17,756 nt of DNA, taken from assembly GCA_963752505.1 (NCBI GenBank), contig CAVVYM010000005.1, positions 1-17,756 of the forward strand, read 5' to 3'. Of the stretch, positions 15,443 through 17,756 are shown piece after piece; position 1 is the first letter of the stretch; the number at the start of each line of letters is the position of its first letter. A program made the translations under genes and the position numbers. The notes under the pieces were generated by a model, which did no database searches, had not been told where the DNA came from, and saw nothing but the letters and a program-made list of their open reading frames with translations. Source of the stretch: JACJWR01 sp963752505 (GTDB lineage: Bacteria; Actinomycetota; Actinomycetes; S36-B12; UBA10799).

Positions 15443-16003
15443 TCAGTCGTCGAGGAGTTCCGCGGGGGTGATTCGCAGCGTGACGGGGTGCTCGACGTCG
15501 AGCGATTCGTCGCCGGAGGCGTGGGCGGTTTCGGAGTACACGGGCCGGTCGGTATCTGCATCGGTACCGAGTTGGTAAACGGTGATGGCTGGTTCGTCGG
15601 GGTCGACGATCCAGTAGTGGGGCACCCCTGCTTCGGCGTAGATTTCGCGCTTGCGTCCGCGGTCGAGATGTCGAGTAGTGGGCGACAGAATCTCTATCAC
15701 GAGCAGCGGCGGAACAGGCAGGTCCTTGGCTGAAAAGCTGGCCTTCAGCGCCACAACCAGGTCGGGTTCAACCACGTGCGGGCCGAGCACCACATCGAAG
15801 GGAGCCGTGAGGACCTTCAGGTTTGAGCCAGCCAGCTTCTCGTAGAGCCGCGCGGCAAGGGTCATGCTGACGGTTTGGTGGTTGGTCCCCGGTGCTGGGG
15901 TCATGACGAATTGGCCGTCGATAAGTTCGTGGCGTAGGCCGTCGTCGGGTAGGGCGTCGAGGTCGGCGCGGGTGAGTAGGTTTGCGGTGACCATGCTGGC
16001 CAT
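15443..16003 (-). CDS. Uma2-family (DUF820) PD-(D/E)XK nuclease-like protein
   Basis: This is a 186-residue member of the Uma2/DUF820 family, which has a restriction-endonuclease-like fold but no well-established cellular role. Seen here are HELIDGQFVMTPAPGTNHQ (25-43), VVEPDLVV (77-84) with the conserved Asp 81, LVIEILSPTTR (101-111) with Glu 104, Lys 118, and YAEAGVPHYWIVDPD (122-136). All are standard for the family, and the length is normal. The ATG at 16003 is chosen because AAGGGGGG lies five to six bases upstream; the upstream in-frame GTG codons lack such a site. It is a single gene flanked on both sides by palindromic repeats (copies 4 and 5). Members are often found in large lineage-specific sets in cyanobacteria and actinobacteria. 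Confidence 0.88.
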   Translation of the reverse strand: MASMVTANLLTRADLDALPDDGLRHELIDGQFVMTPAPGTNHQTVSMTLAARLYEKLAGSNLKVLTAPFDVVLGPHVVEPDLVVALKASFSAKDLPVPPLLVIEILSPTTRHLDRGRKREIYAEAGVPHYWIVDPDEPAITVYQLGTDADTDRPVYSETAHASGDESLDVEHPVTLRITPAELLDD

Positions 16004-16087
16004 GATGTCCCCCCTTGATTCATCCGGCAAGCCTCTCCCGCGCGGGCGCTAGCGTCAAACGGCTGTCCACAGGAGCTCGGTGCTCGG

Positions 16088-16155
16088 TGAGCGAGCCCCT
16101 TCGTCGCATTAGGAGCCCGATTCGACCCGCCTAGCGTGACAAACCCGTCCGCTCA
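16088..16155. repeat. Palindromic intergenic repeat, copy 5 (CTAG subtype, more diverged)
   Basis: The left arm 16088-16113 (TGAGCGAGCCCC, TTCGTCGCATTAGG) faces the right arm 16130-16155 (CCTAGCGTGACAAACCC, GTCCGCTCA), again 68 nt overall. It sits between the start of the Uma2 gene and the end of the DUF2071 gene, both on the minus strand. The arms differ more than in copies 3 and 4, which suggests an older copy. Confidence 0.75.
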
Positions 16156-16207
16156 GGGGTGGGGCGGCCAGCCGAGGCAGGCCCGGGGGCAACCCTCCCT
16201 GAGCCCG

Positions 16208-16940
16208 CTACACCGCCACCGGCTCGCCGAAAATGGTGTGGACGCCGGCCGAGAACATCGTCGGCACGTCTGGCGCCCCGGCCACCGGCAGACCCGCCGC
16301 GCGCACGAGTTGATCGCGCAGCCCGGTGACCTGTGCCTGCTGCAGTTCCCACGGTTCGTGCACGTTGGGCATCCACACGGTGCGGCCGAAGCGTTCGGTG
16401 TGCAGACCCCAGCGCGCGGTGAGGAAGACGGCCAGGTCGTCGGGCTCGGCGATCGCCGGGCCGACCTCGATGCGGATCTCGCTGCGCAGGCCGCGGTCGG
16501 GCCAGCGGCGGCGGGTGGTCCAGGTGCGCCGCGAGCCGGAAACCGAGGAGGTCTGCCGCGACCAGGTGTACGGCAGGCCGACCGTCGTGCGCGCCGCCAG
16601 TGCGATTGCCAACCGGCTGGTCTCGAGGCTGGCGAACACGACGCCGTGGCGGCCGTGGTCGTCGACCGAGTAGAGCCGCACGTTGGTCTCGAGGAAGTCG
16701 CCGAAGTAGGGAAATGCGGGGCTGCCGAAGAAGTTCGCGCCGCGCAATTCGAACGGCACCAGCGCGACGAACGTGTCGCCGTCGAAGGTGTCGGGCCGCG
16801 TCCCCGGCGGGCATCAGGGGCGCGACCGCGTCGGGGGGTAGTCGCCAGTGCAGGAAGGCCAGATCGCGCCAGTCGTGCTCGAAGATCACCCGGCCGCGCA
16901 GGGGTGGCGGCGCGACCTGGAAGTCCGGCGGGAGGGGCAT
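16208..16940 (-). CDS. DUF2071 (YqjF-like) protein, frameshifted at about 16803
   Basis: This is a member of the DUF2071 family, which has an acetoacetate decarboxylase-like fold and no agreed reaction. The N-terminus reads MPLPPDFQVAPP, then FLHWRLPPDAVAPLMPAG. The match continues in a second frame as TRPDTFDGDTFVALVPFELR, FGDFLETNVRLYSVDD, GVVFASLETSRLAIALAART, VGLPYTW and FLTARWGLHTERFG. An extra base in the C4 run at 16802-16805 accounts for the shift. Reconstituted length is about 243 residues, normal for the family. The ATG at 16940 lies two bases after the stop of the DCC gene, so the two are co-transcribed. The frameshift is probably a consensus error, since everything around it is well kept. 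Confidence 0.78.
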
Positions 16941-16942
16941 GA

Positions 16943-17332
16943 TCAGGCGGCGGGGGCAAGCGCGGGGTCGGGCAACCTGCACGCCGGGGTGGATCCTGGC
17001 AGGCGGAAACGATTCGCCGCCACGAGTCGATACGCCGCGTTCATGAGTTGGATGATTCCCGGCGCCTGCATCAACCGCCCGACCAGCGGCCACGGGACCG
17101 CCCCGCTGCGCAACGCAGCCGCCACCGCCCGGCCCTGCGTCAACGGCGCGGCCCCGGGTGCTGCGAACCACTGGATCGACTCCCGGCACTCCTGCTCGCT
17201 CACGCCCAGCGTCGCCAGATCGGCGCGTTGCCAGGCGATGATCCGCGCTTTGGGTCGGATGTATCGCTGCAAGAAGTTCACGCTTGCGGTGCAGAAGGCG
17301 CAGTCGCCGTCGAAGAGCAGAATCGGGTACAT
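16943..17332 (-). CDS. DCC-family (DUF393) thiol-disulfide oxidoreductase-like protein
   Basis: This is a 129-residue protein with the family signature MYPILLFDGDCAFCTASVNF at its N-terminus. Asp 8, Asp 10 and the CxxC pair Cys 11/Cys 14 give the DxDCxxC pattern of a thioredoxin-like site. Later blocks, AWQRADLATLGVSEQECRES and LVGRLMQAPGI, are also standard. The ATG at 17332 is chosen because the protein starts directly with the conserved strand; upstream in-frame sequence is not family-like. The ribosome site is weak (GCAGGT just ahead). It is followed two bases later by the DUF2071 gene, forming a two-gene operon. Its redox partner is unknown. Confidence 0.88.
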   Translation of the reverse strand: MYPILLFDGDCAFCTASVNFLQRYIRPKARIIAWQRADLATLGVSEQECRESIQWFAAPGAAPLTQGRAVAAALRSGAVPWPLVGRLMQAPGIIQLMNAAYRLVAANRFRLPGSTPACRLPDPALAPAA

Positions 17333-17513
17333 ACCTGCGACGGTACGCGCTGGTCGCAGAGTCGGCCACGTGGCGAATCTTGGTTCAGCCGCGTGGCTCG
17401 AGGTGAGATGGCATCGGGGGTCAAGGTCGGGACCTATGAGCGGCTGCGGCCTGCGGGCGGCGACCGACTGCTTGTCCCCAGATTCGTTCGGACGCCAACC
17501 GGGCCCGGATCCG

Positions 17514-17532
17514 TGGCGCCACAATGGCGCCA
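17514..17532 (+). promoter_or_regulatory. Duplicated palindromic operator candidate before the antitoxin gene
   Basis: The 8-base palindrome TGGCGCCA occurs at 17514-17521 and again at 17525-17532, with CAA between. The 11-base period is about one DNA turn, so two ribbon-helix-helix dimers could bind the same face. The second copy shares its last A with the ATG at 17532. Such tandem palindromes are typical autoregulatory sites of RHH antitoxins. Confidence 0.5.
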
Positions 17533-17756
17533 TGACGCATACTCAAATCATGCCAAGCGTGCAGATCAAGAACGTTCCCCCGGACGTCCATGCGGAACTG
17601 CGGGCTCGTGCGGCCAAACGGCACCAGTCCCTTCAGGAGTACCTGTTGGACCTGCTCATCAAGGGACCTCCTACCTCACGGCCGAGGAGGTGCTCGCCAG
17701 GGTTGAGACGCGCAGCGGCGGCTCCATGCCGCCCGACGTCGCCGCCGCGATCATTC
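17532..17756 (+). CDS. FitA/VapB-type ribbon-helix-helix antitoxin, cut by the window end, probably frameshifted at about 17662
   Basis: The predicted protein begins MTHTQIMPSVQIKNVPPDVH and continues AELRARAAKRHQSLQEYLL. This is a ribbon-helix-helix DNA-binding domain of the FitA type, whose members bind a PIN-domain RNase toxin through the C-terminal tail and repress their own operon. After LLIKG the expected tail appears in another frame (YLTAEEVLARVETRSGG, then MPPDVAAAII), so a base is missing near 17660-17665. ATG 17532 and ATG 17550 are both possible starts and neither has a ribosome site, so the mRNA may be leaderless. The toxin gene would lie just past the window, so the pair is inferred. 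Confidence 0.7.
   Translation, partial: MTHTQIMPSVQIKNVPPDVHAELRARAAKRHQSLQEYLLDLLIKGPPTSRPRRCSPGLRRAAAAPCRPTSPPRSF

Noticed and set aside
17333..17531. An N-terminal extension of the DCC protein
   Set aside because: The extra residues are low-complexity, not family-like, and would run through the operator and promoter of the divergent antitoxin gene.
10042..17756. CRISPR array made of the repeated palindromes
   Set aside because: Copies are far apart, unevenly spaced, diverged and separated by genes. No cas genes are present.

Overview
The window is about 17.8 kb of very high-GC DNA. Genes are packed tightly, with GTG starts, 4-base start/stop overlaps and strong GC bias at third codon positions. 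This fits an actinobacterium, and two accessory genes support it: an MRF-like zinc-regulon protein and an AbiEi/PD-(D/E)XK fusion of a type common in that phylum. Genus cannot be fixed from sequence alone.

Region 1 (1-10041, all +) is a cell-surface polysaccharide cluster, read as one long run of nine genes. In order: a family-4 glycosyltransferase (5' end outside the window), a Wzt-type ABC export ATPase with a C-terminal glycan-recognition domain, an O-methyltransferase of the MycE/CmcI type with a coiled-coil tail, GDP-L-fucose synthase, a WecG/TagA/CpsF glycosyltransferase, an RgpF-like rhamnan-synthesis protein, two more glycosyltransferases, and a sulfotransferase-like protein. Together they suggest a fucose-containing, methylated and possibly sulfated glycan, assembled on a lipid carrier in the cytoplasm and exported by an ABC transporter. 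The matching permease (Wzm) and GDP-mannose 4,6-dehydratase are not here.

Region 2 (10042-17756) is a looser accessory region. It holds, mostly on the minus strand, an AbiEi-like/nuclease-like fusion, a heavily frameshifted glycosyltransferase remnant, and an FAD-dependent oxidoreductase. The oxidoreductase is divergent from a CobW-like MRF gene across a Fur/Zur-like box. These are followed by a Uma2 nuclease-like gene, a DUF2071 gene paired with a DCC-family thiol oxidoreductase gene, and the start of a FitA-type ribbon-helix-helix antitoxin gene with a duplicated palindromic operator.

The most striking non-coding signal is a family of imperfect palindromes, most of them 68 nt. They occur at five intergenic places (10093, 11353/11410, 12788, 15295, 16088), always outside genes and mostly just past gene 3' ends. 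Some have partial end duplications.

A second global feature is the number of apparent single-base frameshifts, at about 188, 3292, 12572, 12380, 12340, 12256, 12205, 13891, 16803 and 17662. In otherwise well-conserved genes these look more like consensus errors than biology. The glycosyltransferase at 11748-12664 also lacks its C-terminus and is probably a true pseudogene.
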